Source of the DNA: Salinicoccus halitifaciens
GTDB taxonomy: Bacteria > Bacillota > Bacilli > Staphylococcales > Salinicoccaceae
DNA: 64,000 bases
Assembly (NCBI RefSeq): GCF_021026095.1
Contig: NZ_JAJNCU010000008.1
Location: 273,490 to 337,489, forward strand
Direction: 5' to 3'
A program made the position numbers and the translations under genes. Positions 35,405 to 43,573 of the stretch are shown here, one piece after another. Within the stretch, counting starts at the first letter, position 1; every line of letters starts with the position of its first letter. The notes beneath the pieces are model-generated. The model did no database searches. It was not told the origin of the DNA and worked only from the letters and a program-made list of their open reading frames with translations.

Positions 35405-36577
35405 TTACGCTTTGTTGAGCCTCTGTTCGACTGCATCGATGATTGCAGAGACGGCACCGTCCCCTGTGATGTTTGCAGCCGTACCGAAGCTGTCCTGTGC
35501 CATATACAGTGCAATCATGAATGCAACAGCCGCTTCATTGAAGCCGAGGTTGACCATGAGCACCCCGCTCGCCGCCATGATCGCGCCGCCCGGTACACCC
35601 GGAGCCGCAATCATCACTACGCCGAGCAGCATGATTGTGCCGAGGATCTCAAAGAACCCGGGCATGCTGTACTCAGGCAGGACCGTCATGACAGCGATCG
35701 AACAGCTGATGATGGTGATCGTGCTTCCGGCCAGGTGGATGTTGGCACACAACGGTACGACAAAGTCCGCAATCCGGTTGCGTATGCCATTCTCCTTGAC
35801 CTGCTTCAGCGTCACCGGAATCGTCGCCGCACTGCTCATCGTACCGAGGGCCGTAAAGTAGGCCGGCAGCATCGTCTTGATCAGCGAAAACGGATTTCTG
35901 CCGATCAGTATACCCGCAATCGTATACTGTATCGTAATCCATATCCAATGGAGCAGGACCGCAACAAGCAGCACGACCCCAAAGACTGCAACCGTGTCGA
36001 ACACCGTACCGCTGGCCGCCATCCCGACAAACACACCTGCGATATAGAACGGCAGGATATTGATGATCACTTTCTCAATGATGTATTCCGTGATGACCTT
36101 CCCGTCATCCACCCATTTCCGCATGGTGTCCGTCTTCGTCACCGTGATCACGATGCCGAGTGCGAAAGCCAGTACAAGTGCGGATAGGATATCCAGCACC
36201 GGCGGGATTTCAAATTCAAAAAACGGCGCGAGTCCTTCACCTTCTTCAGGAACTGAACCGCCGCCCGTGACAAGCGGCATGATGAGGACTGCGACAAAAT
36301 ATGCAAGCAGCCCCGCACCGAGCGTCGATATGTATGCCACACCGAGGGTTGCTCCGACAACCTTGCCGGATCCGCCCGTAATTCGTGAAATCCCCGATGC
36401 GATGAAGAACAGGATGATGAATGGAATCGTGAAGAATATGACCGATCCGAGGATCGTCTCCACTGTGATGAACAGCCTTGCGAGCAACTCCAGGAATGTA
36501 CCGCCCACCGCATAATAAAGCGAGCCGACCGTGATGCCAATGACGATTGCGGCAAGCAGCCTGATGATCAATTTCAT
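35405..36577 (-). CDS. Dicarboxylate/amino acid:cation symporter (DAACS family)
   Basis: Sodium- or proton-coupled carrier, 390 aa, about eight TM helices and two re-entrant loops. The Ser-rich HP1 loop (YFTALGTMSSAATIPVTL) and the HP2 region (GVPGGAIMAASGVLM) are present. The TM8 segment reads AQDSFGTAANITGDG, corresponding to the substrate-binding Asp/Asn region. ATG 36577 follows AAGGGGGA. The substrate could be glutamate, aspartate, serine or C4-dicarboxylates. Confidence 0.9.
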   Translation of the reverse strand: MKLIIRLLAAIVIGITVGSLYYAVGGTFLELLARLFITVETILGSVIFFTIPFIILFFIASGISRITGGSGKVVGATLGVAYISTLGAGLLAYFVAVLIMPLVTGGGSVPEEGEGLAPFFEFEIPPVLDILSALVLAFALGIVITVTKTDTMRKWVDDGKVITEYIIEKVIINILPFYIAGVFVGMAASGTVFDTVAVFGVVLLVAVLLHWIWITIQYTIAGILIGRNPFSLIKTMLPAYFTALGTMSSAATIPVTLKQVKENGIRNRIADFVVPLCANIHLAGSTITIISCSIAVMTVLPEYSMPGFFEILGTIMLLGVVMIAAPGVPGGAIMAASGVLMVNLGFNEAAVAFMIALYMAQDSFGTAANITGDGAVSAIIDAVEQRLNKA

Positions 36578-36671
36578 AATTTCTTCCCCCTTGTTTGATT
36601 TCATATACTATTATACATTTATGCAAACTTAAAATATATAAAAATACAGATATTTATGAAAAGGTTTTCAT

Positions 36672-37190
36672 TCAGGAATCTTCTTCCTCGAACACTTTTT
36701 CATAAGCGACATACCAGTCATCCAGATTCTCATCCAGGTTCAGCTTCCCCTTGAATTCGAACTCATTCTTCTCGAACTGATACTGCATCTTTTCATTTTC
36801 AAGCGATGTATCCGTATGGATGCCCTTGATGCCCTTCTCCACCAGCATGTCCTCGATCTCTGCCATCATCTTCGCCGAGATTCCTTTCCCCTGGTGAGCC
36901 GGATCCACAGCCATCCTGTGCAGAGCGCGCGAATCCGCACGCGTCAGCTCCCACGGGATGTCATCGTACGGGTAGGGATGCTCGTTATCCACCACCGCAA
37001 AACCTTTGACGTGCCCGTCAGTCTCATAGACGTAGAGCGTCCGTGCCTGCAGGTCCTCCCTGAACCTCTCGAGATTCGGATATTCCTCCGACCACTGCGT
37101 GTTGCCGGATTCGATCATGAGCGGCACCACACGCTCTTTTATTTCCATGATTCTCGGCAGGTCCGCTTCCGTCGCTTTTCTCAGTCCCAT
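36672..37190 (-). CDS. GNAT-family N-acetyltransferase
   Basis: 172 aa. It begins GLRKATEADLPRIMEIKE. The acetyl-CoA site is within HRMAVDPAHQGKGISAKMMAEIEDMLVEKG, followed by IHTDTSLENEKMQYQFEKNEFEFKGKL, the usual final strand and helix. ATG 37190 has GGAG eight bases upstream and is preferred to GTG 37199. Substrate unknown. Confidence 0.87.
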   Translation of the reverse strand: MGLRKATEADLPRIMEIKERVVPLMIESGNTQWSEEYPNLERFREDLQARTLYVYETDGHVKGFAVVDNEHPYPYDDIPWELTRADSRALHRMAVDPAHQGKGISAKMMAEIEDMLVEKGIKGIHTDTSLENEKMQYQFEKNEFEFKGKLNLDENLDDWYVAYEKVFEEEDS

Positions 37191-37284
37191 CGTGTTCACT
37201 CCATGTTTTCTGATGTCAATCTACTTTTTTCATTATTCATATTGTATAATGTATTTAACATTTATAACAGAGGGGATTTGTAAT

Positions 37285-37569
37285 ATGTTCAAATTTGATA
37301 AAGGCACCGTTCCTTATCACATCTCTAACCTTGTATTTTATGTGTTCACGCTTGCCGTACTCGGCCTCATATACTATTATGCGTTCCTGCCGCCGATACT
37401 GGAAGTGACGACGGCGGAGTTCTTCGCCAATTTCGGCATCGGGGAAGCCGTGGGCGCATTCTTCTTCCTGATCGTCATCCTGATACCGCTGCTCGTATTA
37501 TTCGGTGCAGTCTATCACCTGTATAAGCTCATCACCCACGGCAGGGATCGCAAAACAGCTGCAGAATGA
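37285..37569 (+). CDS. Small membrane protein, 94 aa
   Basis: Not recognised. Two hydrophobic helices (about 15-37 and 55-80, FFFLIVILIPLLVLFGAVYHLY) with a short polar tail. The ATG follows GAGGGGA by 9 bases; the same frame is open further upstream without a ribosome site. Stand-alone gene with its own terminator. Confidence 0.7.
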   Translation: MFKFDKGTVPYHISNLVFYVFTLAVLGLIYYYAFLPPILEVTTAEFFANFGIGEAVGAFFFLIVILIPLLVLFGAVYHLYKLITHGRDRKTAAE

Positions 37570-37585
37570 TGGATGAGGAATTGAA

Positions 37586-37616
37586 AAGAGGCGCAGACAT
37601 ATTGTCTGCGCCTCTT
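37586..37616. terminator. Bidirectional terminator
   Basis: Thirteen-bp stem AAGAGGCGCAGAC with complement, 5-base loop, between convergent small membrane protein and queF. Confidence 0.88.
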
Positions 37617-37619
37617 CTT

Positions 37620-38111
37620 TCATCTGTTGGTGATCGTCTCAGGGTTCATATCATGCTCCATCAGCCTGTGATCGGCCATCTTTTCGTATTTCGTCCCCGC
37701 CCTGCCGTAATTGCAGTACGGGTCGATTGAGATGCCGCCGCGCGGTGTGAATTTCCCCCATACTTCAATATACCTCGGGTCCATCAGCTCGATCAGGTCG
37801 TCCATGATCATATTGACGCTGGACTCATGGAAGCCGCCGTGGTTCCTGTAACTGAACAGGTAAAGCTTCAGTGATTTCGATTCCACCATCTTCACATCCG
37901 GTATGTACGAAATGTAAATCGTCGCAAAATCCGGCTGGTTCGTTATCGGGCACAGCGTCGTGAATTCCGGACAGTTGAACTTCACGAAATAATCACGGTC
38001 CGGGAATTTATTGTCGAATGTCTCAAGCACACCTGGATCATAGTCGAACGCATACTTCACGTCCTCGTTGCCGAGCAGCGTCAAATCCTTTGTATTTTCA
38101 TTTGTCATCAT
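37620..38111 (-). CDS. queF: NADPH-dependent 7-cyano-7-deazaguanine reductase QueF
   Basis: Reduces preQ0 to preQ1, the last small-molecule step of queuosine precursor synthesis. 163 aa from ATG 38111 (AAAGG nine bases upstream). Active-site Cys in [19 protein letters not shown], and the Glu/His-bearing FHESSVN motif typical of the short, unimodular QueF. It is the final gene of the que block and lies directly under a preQ1-I riboswitch, so its product regulates it. Confidence 0.95.
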   Translation of the reverse strand: MMTNENTKDLTLLGNEDVKYAFDYDPGVLETFDNKFPDRDYFVKFNCPEFTTLCPITNQPDFATIYISYIPDVKMVESKSLKLYLFSYRNHGGFHESSVNMIMDDLIELMDPRYIEVWGKFTPRGGISIDPYCNYGRAGTKYEKMADHRLMEHDMNPETITNR

Positions 38112-38130
38112 AATCTTCACCTTTCAAAAT

Positions 38131-38201
38131 AAAAAACCATGTACCTGAGGGCACATGGCGTGTCTCAGTTTTTTATAGAGGGTTGTTTGCTAAGAACCTC
38201 T
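38131..38201 (-). promoter_or_regulatory. preQ1-I riboswitch with transcription terminator
   Basis: Aptamer 38201 down to 38164. P1 is AGAGG pairing CCTCT, followed by the A-rich ATAAAAAACT tail. The loop segment TCTTAG pairs with tail CTGAGA (one G-T), forming the H-type pseudoknot. A 9-bp terminator stem (38137-38145 with 38150-38158) ends in six T residues. The tail CTGAG can alternatively pair with CTCAG inside the terminator. Ligand binding would thus free the terminator, an OFF switch. The aptamer begins 5 bases after the frnE-like stop. Confidence 0.88.
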
Positions 38202-38205
38202 TCAT

Positions 38206-38835
38206 TCAATTGCTGTCCTGCACTTCCTGCAATGCACGGATGTAATCTTCCGTGCGCATTGCACCCGGCAGTGCATATTCACCGTTGACCACGATGAACG
38301 GCACACCCTGCACGCCGATGTCCTTCGCTTCATTCTGATCGGCATAGATCAAATCCTTGTACAAATCACTTTCAAGCATATCCCTCACCGCTTCCGCTTC
38401 AAGCCCGGCATCTTCCGCGATTTCAAGCAGTACACTGTGGTCTGCGGTATTTCTGCCTTCTTCAAAATATGCAGTGTAGAGCCTCTGCAGCACTGCGCTG
38501 TCTTTATTCTCAGCGGCGGCGAACTTGATAAGCCTGTGGGCATCCATCGTGTTCGAAGGGACGACGCCGTCCATATTGAATGTGATGCCCGATTCTTTGC
38601 CCTGAACAACCAGCTGTTCGAGCATTTCATCGACTTCAGATCCGGATTTACCATACTTTCCGGCAAGTTCCTCCTTCATTGTGAAGTCGGGGACTGCCGG
38701 GGCCGTCGGGTTCAGTCTGAAGCTTTTATACTCCACTTCAACTTCCGCATCCATTTCCTTGAGCGCCCGGTCCAGATTCGTCCTGCCGATATGGCAGTAC
38801 GGACAGGCGATATCGAGCCAGATCAGCAGCTTCAT
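38206..38835 (-). CDS. DsbA-family (FrnE-like) oxidoreductase
   Basis: Thioredoxin-fold protein, 209 aa, of the FrnE/2-hydroxychromene-2-carboxylate isomerase group. Active motif CPYC near residue 11 (IACPYCHIGRTNL). A helical insertion follows, with the cis-Pro in IGVQGVPFIVVNGEYALPGA near 170. No signal peptide, so cytoplasmic. It lies between queE and queF on the same strand, with a gap of 15 bases from queE. A role in queuosine synthesis is not known. Confidence 0.88.
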   Translation of the reverse strand: MKLLIWLDIACPYCHIGRTNLDRALKEMDAEVEVEYKSFRLNPTAPAVPDFTMKEELAGKYGKSGSEVDEMLEQLVVQGKESGITFNMDGVVPSNTMDAHRLIKFAAAENKDSAVLQRLYTAYFEEGRNTADHSVLLEIAEDAGLEAEAVRDMLESDLYKDLIYADQNEAKDIGVQGVPFIVVNGEYALPGAMRTEDYIRALQEVQDSN

Positions 38836-38850
38836 ATGTCCACCTCCATT

Positions 38851-39570
38851 TTATACGCCCTGCTTATTGCTCCAGAGCAGTGTATGCAGCTGCGGCAGCA
38901 CCCGCACTTCATTCATCCGCTTATCGTTCATCGTCCGGTCCACGAGGTCCTCATAGCGGCTGAGCAGTTTTTCCGTATGGTGATCGACGCTTTCGCCGTC
39001 CAGATAGGGATTGCCCACCTGAAGGTAAAATGCAACATCACGGTACTTCCCGTGCAGTTCTGCCGCATATTCGAAATCTGCGTCATCGAATATGACGACT
39101 TTCAAATTATATGATGTGCCGCTCTCATCCAGTTTCGCAAAAATATGCTCCAGCTTGCCGTAGTCCGTCACCATGCCGGAACTCGGCGGCTTCGGGCTGA
39201 TCGTCACATCATCGATCATCTGCAGCCAGTCCTGATACATCGTGCCCTGCGTCTCCACCGCAAGCTTGAGGCCTTTGGACTTTGCCTTTTCCACGAAATC
39301 ACCCAGGTTTTTAAGGAGCAGCGGATTGCCGCCGGAAATCGTGACATGGCTGTAATTGTCTTTCGCCAGTGCATCGAGGGATGTGAATATATCCTCTGCA
39401 GTCATCATGCGGATGTTTTCCTTCTGGCTGCCGTCCCATGTGAATTTGGAATCACACCAGCTGCACTGGTAATCACAGCCGGCGGTCCTCACAAACATCG
39501 TCTTCTGTCCGATGACGGCACCTTCGCCCTGGAATGTCGGGCCGAAAATTTCCAATACGGGTATTTTCAT
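38851..39570 (-). CDS. queE: 7-carboxy-7-deazaguanine synthase QueE
   Basis: Radical SAM enzyme converting 6-carboxytetrahydropterin to 7-carboxy-7-deazaguanine; 239 aa. Cluster motif Cys-x3-Cys-x2-Cys in GCDYQCSWCDSKF, and GPTFQGEGAVIGQKTMFVR at the N-terminus. This is the Gram-positive form that keeps a normal CX3CX2C. ATG 39570 overlaps the queD stop by one base (TGATG), with AAGGGGAG 6 bases upstream. Confidence 0.94.
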   Translation of the reverse strand: MKIPVLEIFGPTFQGEGAVIGQKTMFVRTAGCDYQCSWCDSKFTWDGSQKENIRMMTAEDIFTSLDALAKDNYSHVTISGGNPLLLKNLGDFVEKAKSKGLKLAVETQGTMYQDWLQMIDDVTISPKPPSSGMVTDYGKLEHIFAKLDESGTSYNLKVVIFDDADFEYAAELHGKYRDVAFYLQVGNPYLDGESVDHHTEKLLSRYEDLVDRTMNDKRMNEVRVLPQLHTLLWSNKQGV

Positions 39571-39989
39571 CATCTTCTCCCCTTCGGACGGTAGACGACA
39601 TAGCTCGTCGGTGTTTCCTTCAGTATGATCTGGAGGCATTCCAGTTCGTTCGGCTGTTCTTTCTTGGTGTATTCGTCCACCATATCATAAATCACTTTTG
39701 CCAGCGTCTCCGAAGTCGGCGGTGTATCCCTGAACGCTTCATGATCATTCAAAAGCCTGTGGTCGAATTCATCCATGATCAGTTTTTTGAGCGCCGAGAA
39801 ATTGACGAGGAAGCCGAGGTCATCGAGCACATCACCTGCGATGGTGATGTTCACGTGGTATGTATGGCCGTGCACACGTTCACATTTGCCTGCACGCGCA
39901 TCCGGTATATGATGCGCCGCAGAGAAGTTAAGATCTTTATTCAGTTCATATTCATAATCATGATCCGGGATTGGATAAAACACCGTCAT
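39570..39989 (-). CDS. queD: 6-carboxy-5,6,7,8-tetrahydropterin synthase QueD
   Basis: Converts dihydroneopterin triphosphate to 6-carboxytetrahydropterin; 139 aa. Zinc His ligands in [24 protein letters not shown], with catalytic Cys in KCERVHGH. It overlaps queC by 32 bases and queE by one, so tightly coupled. Confidence 0.93.
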   Translation of the reverse strand: MTVFYPIPDHDYEYELNKDLNFSAAHHIPDARAGKCERVHGHTYHVNITIAGDVLDDLGFLVNFSALKKLIMDEFDHRLLNDHEAFRDTPPTSETLAKVIYDMVDEYTKKEQPNELECLQIILKETPTSYVVYRPKGRR

Positions 39990-40632
39990 TTCCCCTTTCT
40001 TTCAAATACGCTTCAAGGCCTGCATTTCTGAGTTCACAGGCCGGGCATGTGCCGCAGCCGTCGCCGGGCACACCTTCGTAGCAAGTGAGCGTATTTTCCC
40101 TTATGTATTCAAGCTTGCCGAGGCGATCGGCCATCGCCCATGTCTCCTTCTTATCGCGCCACATCAGCGGCGTCTCGATCTGGAAATCTTCATCCATCGC
40201 GAGGTTCGCGGTCAGGTTCATCGACTGGATGAAATTGCTGCGGCAGTCCGGATATCCGCTGAAGTCCGTCTGTGATACGCCGGTGATGATCACCCCGGCT
40301 TTGATCTGATAGGCGAGCGCCGAGGCGAATGACAGGAAAATCATATTCCGGGCAGGCACGAATGTGTTCGGCATGCCGCCGTCCTCTTCTATCGGCATAT
40401 CATGGGTGAGCGCATTCGGGGCGAGCTGTGAAAGCAGGCCCATATCGAGGACGTGGTGTTTCAGATCATGTTCCTCTGCGATTTTGCGCGCCACATCGAT
40501 CTCAAGTGCGTGCCGCTGGCCGTACATGAAAGTGACCAGCTCGACTTCATCATATTTTTCGAGCGCATGGAACATGCACGTCGTGGAATCCTGGCCGCCC
40601 GAGAAGACGACCAGCGCTTTTTTTCGGTTCAT
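39958..40632 (-). CDS. queC: 7-cyano-7-deazaguanine synthase QueC
   Basis: ATP-dependent ligase forming preQ0; 224 aa. Pyrophosphatase motif [12 protein letters not shown] near residue 7, and the C-terminal zinc Cys cluster [20 protein letters not shown]. First of the queC-D-E group. No preQ1 aptamer was found upstream, so only queF has the switch. Confidence 0.94.
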   Translation of the reverse strand: MNRKKALVVFSGGQDSTTCMFHALEKYDEVELVTFMYGQRHALEIDVARKIAEEHDLKHHVLDMGLLSQLAPNALTHDMPIEEDGGMPNTFVPARNMIFLSFASALAYQIKAGVIITGVSQTDFSGYPDCRSNFIQSMNLTANLAMDEDFQIETPLMWRDKKETWAMADRLGKLEYIRENTLTCYEGVPGDGCGTCPACELRNAGLEAYLKERGNDGVLSNPGS

Positions 40633-40746
40633 GGTTCATCCGTCCTTATAAATTCTTCAATTATTAAATTTTAACAGTTTCCTCCACATTTCGCCATCCG
40701 GCAGATCGGTGGATTTCGTGAATTTTTCCCGAAATATATTTTTATA

Positions 40747-40776
40747 TTGCCCCGCCTCCGCGGGCCTCTATATAAT
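40747..40776 (+). promoter_or_regulatory. Sigma-A promoter of the 73-aa gene
   Basis: TTGCCC (40747-40752), 18-base spacer, TATAAT (40771-40776), 24 bases before ATG 40801. Confidence 0.5.
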
Positions 40777-40800
40777 TGAAGCCAGAGGGGTGAGTTTAAA

Positions 40801-41022
40801 ATGAGGAAAATAGCCGAATTTGCCAGGGCAGAAGGCTTTAAAGTATTCGCGAGCACCTCCCTTGCGACGATATCAAAAGATGGTGCAAAGTTCCGGATCA
40901 GCAGGCAGGCCGGGGACCGCTTCAAATTGAGCGAATCCAAAAACAGCAGAATCCAGGTCGAATCCACTTACCATGCAAGCGAAGAGGAAGTGATCGAAGA
41001 GATCAGGCGGATGATCTCCTGA
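40801..41022 (+). CDS. Hypothetical protein, 73 aa
   Basis: Small basic/acidic soluble protein, not recognised: begins MRKIAEFARAEGFKVFAS and ends EEEVIEEIRRMIS, with a predicted beta-rich middle. It has its own promoter and a GAGGGG ribosome site, so it is probably real. Confidence 0.65.
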   Translation: MRKIAEFARAEGFKVFASTSLATISKDGAKFRISRQAGDRFKLSESKNSRIQVESTYHASEEEVIEEIRRMIS

Positions 41023-41069
41023 ATGATGGGTTTATTTATGACAGAAAATATACAATCCCTGCCCAGGAC

Positions 41070-41098
41070 TTGAAATTTTATTCGAAAACGGTTATATT
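41070..41098 (+). promoter_or_regulatory. trhO promoter and leader
   Basis: TTGAAA (41070-41075), 17 bases, TATATT (41093-41098). The leader of about 120 bases holds TATCAAT twice (41118-41124, 41129-41135). Its complement ATTGATA (41208-41214) lies immediately before the GGTGG ribosome site, so a hairpin could hide that site. Confidence 0.5.
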
Positions 41099-41227
41099 CA
41101 TATATTGTGAGAAATAGTATCAATATGGTATCAATCTTATTTTAAAAAACGAATAACCTTGGCACCATTGCGATTGCTATGACTATCAGGTATATCCTGC
41201 AAATATAATTGATAGGTGGAATTGACA

Positions 41228-42214
41228 ATGGAATATCGTATATTACTTTACTACTATTATACCGACATCGCCGATCCGGAAGGATTGAGCAAAGAGCATC
41301 TGCGGATCTGTAAAGACATGAACCTGAAAGGCCGCATACTGCTAGCACATGAAGGCATCAACGGCACGGTCTCGGGAACGGTGGAGGACACCGACAAATA
41401 CAAGAACTACATGGAGAAGCACCCTTTGTTCAAAGGGATCGTCTTCAAAGTGGATGAAGCGGAAGGGCATGCATTCAAAAAGATGCATGTGAGGCCGCGC
41501 CCGGAACTTGTGAACCTGAGCCTCGAAGAGGATGTCGACCCGCGTGAAGTCACCGGTGAGTATTTATCCCCGGCTGAATTCTACGAAGAGATGCAGAAGG
41601 AAGACACCGTCGTACTCGATGTGCGGAACACATATGAATACGATGTCGGCCACTTCAGGGGCGCAATCCGCCCGGAAGTCGAGACGTTCAGGGACACGCC
41701 TGAATGGGTGCGTGAAAACCGTGAACTGTTCGAAGGTAAAAAGGTGCTGACATACTGCACCGGCGGCATCCGCTGTGAGAAATTCACGGGATGGCTGAAG
41801 CGTGAAGGCTTTGAAGACGTCGGCCAGCTGCACGGCGGCGTCGCATCATACGCAAAAGACCCGGAGACCAAAGGTCAACTTTGGGACGGCATGATGTACG
41901 TCTTCGATGAGAGGCTGACGGTGCCGATCAACCAGGTCGAACACACCGTCGTCGGACGGGACCACTATGACGATACACCGTGTGAGCGGTACATCAACTG
42001 TGCGAACCCGGAATGCAACGCCCAGATCATCGCCTCGGAAGAAAACCAGGCATATCATTTAGGCGGATGCTCACTCGAATGCGCCGAGCACGCACGCAAC
42101 CGTTACATCATTGATGAGGAACTCTCCAGGGAATTTGTGGAGGCACGCCTTGAAGAATTAAGGAACTCCGACTTTGCCGAATTCGAAATGATCGGCGATG
42201 CCAGAGGAAAATAA
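41228..42214 (+). CDS. trhO: tRNA uridine(34) hydroxylase TrhO (rhodanese family)
   Basis: Oxygen-dependent enzyme forming 5-hydroxyuridine at tRNA wobble position 34; 328 aa. N-terminal UPF0176 acylphosphatase-like domain (about 1-100, with [17 protein letters not shown]). The rhodanese domain carries the catalytic Cys in [11 protein letters not shown] near residue 182. The C-terminal Cys-rich part ([24 protein letters not shown]) probably binds zinc. ATG 41228 is chosen over GTG 41216, which overlaps the ribosome site. Confidence 0.92.
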   Translation: MEYRILLYYYYTDIADPEGLSKEHLRICKDMNLKGRILLAHEGINGTVSGTVEDTDKYKNYMEKHPLFKGIVFKVDEAEGHAFKKMHVRPRPELVNLSLEEDVDPREVTGEYLSPAEFYEEMQKEDTVVLDVRNTYEYDVGHFRGAIRPEVETFRDTPEWVRENRELFEGKKVLTYCTGGIRCEKFTGWLKREGFEDVGQLHGGVASYAKDPETKGQLWDGMMYVFDERLTVPINQVEHTVVGRDHYDDTPCERYINCANPECNAQIIASEENQAYHLGGCSLECAEHARNRYIIDEELSREFVEARLEELRNSDFAEFEMIGDARGK

Positions 42215-42219
42215 AGAAC

Positions 42220-42245
42220 AAGAGCCCGCGCGGCTCTTTTTTTGT
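42220..42245 (+). terminator. Terminator after trhO
   Basis: AAGAGCC / GGCTCTT stem with CGCGC loop and seven T residues. Confidence 0.85.
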
Positions 42246-42261
42246 GGGGTTTTTGCTGCCC

Positions 42262-42677
42262 GGCCTGCGGTTTGGCCTGATTTTCGCAACCTTGTTTAGT
42301 TTGTGATGCTTAAGTTGCGAATCCTGACCCGTTTTCCGCAACCTTAAGGCCCTTTCCCGGCCAACGTTGCGAATCTTGACCTGGTTTTCGCAACCTTGGC
42401 TAGTTTGTGCTACTTAAGTTGCGGATTCAGTCATGCTTTTCGTAACCTTCTCTGGTTTTCATGCCCAATGTTGCGAATCTTGACCCGTTTTTCGCAACCT
42501 TGACTCTGGTTCCCGGCCAACGTTACGGATCTTGACCTGATTTTCGCAACCTTGGCTAGTTTGTGCTGCTTAAGTTGCGGATTCAGTCATGCTTTTCGTA
42601 ACCTTCTCTGGTTTTCATGCCCAATGTTGCGAATCCTGACCCGTTTTTCGCAACATTTTCTGATTTTTCCCGCCACC
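42262..42677. repeat. Eight-unit 52-bp tandem array of palindromic repeats
   Basis: Units begin at 42262, 42314, 42366, 42418, 42470, 42522, 42574 and 42626, exactly 52 bases apart. Each is a 29-base inverted repeat (arms GTTGCGAA / TTCGCAAC around a 13-base centre) plus a 23-base spacer. Spacers fall into three classes A, B and C in the order B-A-B-C-A-B-C, giving a near-identical 156-base higher-order repeat (42366-42521 and 42522-42677). The first unit and the last spacer are degenerate. No gene in this gap; it lies between convergent trhO and tatC. Confidence 0.92.
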
Positions 42678-42703
42678 TTACGAACCCCAAATTCCACACA
42701 ATA

Positions 42704-42726
42704 AAAGACCTCTGGAGGAGGTCTTT
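42704..42726 (-). terminator. Terminator after tatC
   Basis: AAAGACCTC / GAGGTCTTT stem touching the tatC stop, T-rich on the minus strand. Confidence 0.75.
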
Positions 42727-43540
42727 ATTGTTCCACCTGCGCCTCGCGCCGCTTCTGCCGCCTTTCCTTGATCTTCACGATGTAGATGCTGATCTCATAA
42801 AGGATGATCATCGGCGACACCGTGATCATATGCGTAAAGAAGTCCGGCGGTGCAATCAGTGCGGTGATGACGAGCAGCGCAAAATATACATACAGCCGCA
42901 CGTTCTTCATGATATCCGAATCAAGCAGTTCGATATGATGCAGGAACAGCACGATGACAGGCAGCTGGAATATCAGCGCAAAAGGCATCGTCGTCATCAG
43001 CAGGAATGACATATATTCATCCGCCGTCACCAGCACATCAAAGTTCTGCTGGCCCATCTGGATGAGGAAGTAGTAGCTGACCGGATGCACGACGAAGTAG
43101 CCGAATGCAATCCCGAGTAAAAATAATCCCATCATGATCGGAAAATACGACTTGATGAATTTTGTCTCCTGATCCACAAGGCCTGGCCGCATGAACTGCC
43201 ATAAGTAGTAGCAGATGAATGGCAGGCTCAGACCGATACCGAGGGACCCTGCGGTCCTTAAGTAAAACCGGATGACTTCAAATGGCCCCCTGACGATCAG
43301 GTCGTGTCCTTTAGTCAAATACGGAAACCAGAATTGTATCGTCAAAAATATGAGGGTGAAAAAGATGACGAATACGACGATCGACTTGATCAGCACACTC
43401 CTCAAATCGTCGAGGTGTTCGACCAGTGTCGCATCCGGTTCATCAGGCGTCACCCGGCGGCGTCTTTTAGTGCTTGAGATGCCTTCATCCGTAATCTGCT
43501 GCAGTGTCTGTTTACGTTCATTTTTATCCTCTTCACCCAC
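42725..43540 (-). CDS. tatC: Sec-independent protein translocase TatC
   Basis: Core membrane component of the twin-arginine pathway for export of folded proteins; 271 aa, six TM helices. Family motif in the first cytoplasmic segment, LVEHLDDLRSVLI, then the periplasmic-side PFEVIRFYLR segment and the YLWQFMRPGL motif. The N-terminal tail of about 40 residues is long and charged. Start GTG 43540 has GAGGTG 7 bases upstream. No tatA gene is adjacent, unlike the usual tatA-tatC pair. Confidence 0.93.
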   Translation of the reverse strand: MGEEDKNERKQTLQQITDEGISSTKRRRRVTPDEPDATLVEHLDDLRSVLIKSIVVFVIFFTLIFLTIQFWFPYLTKGHDLIVRGPFEVIRFYLRTAGSLGIGLSLPFICYYLWQFMRPGLVDQETKFIKSYFPIMMGLFLLGIAFGYFVVHPVSYYFLIQMGQQNFDVLVTADEYMSFLLMTTMPFALIFQLPVIVLFLHHIELLDSDIMKNVRLYVYFALLVITALIAPPDFFTHMITVSPMIILYEISIYIVKIKERRQKRREAQVEQ

Positions 43541-43573
43541 ACATACTCACCTCAGTCCGGACGCGGGAGGATG

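Noticed and set aside
42262..42677. CRISPR array (29-base repeats, 23-base spacers)
   Set aside because: Spacers are too short and are reused in a fixed A-B-C pattern, repeats drift between units, and there are no cas genes in the window.
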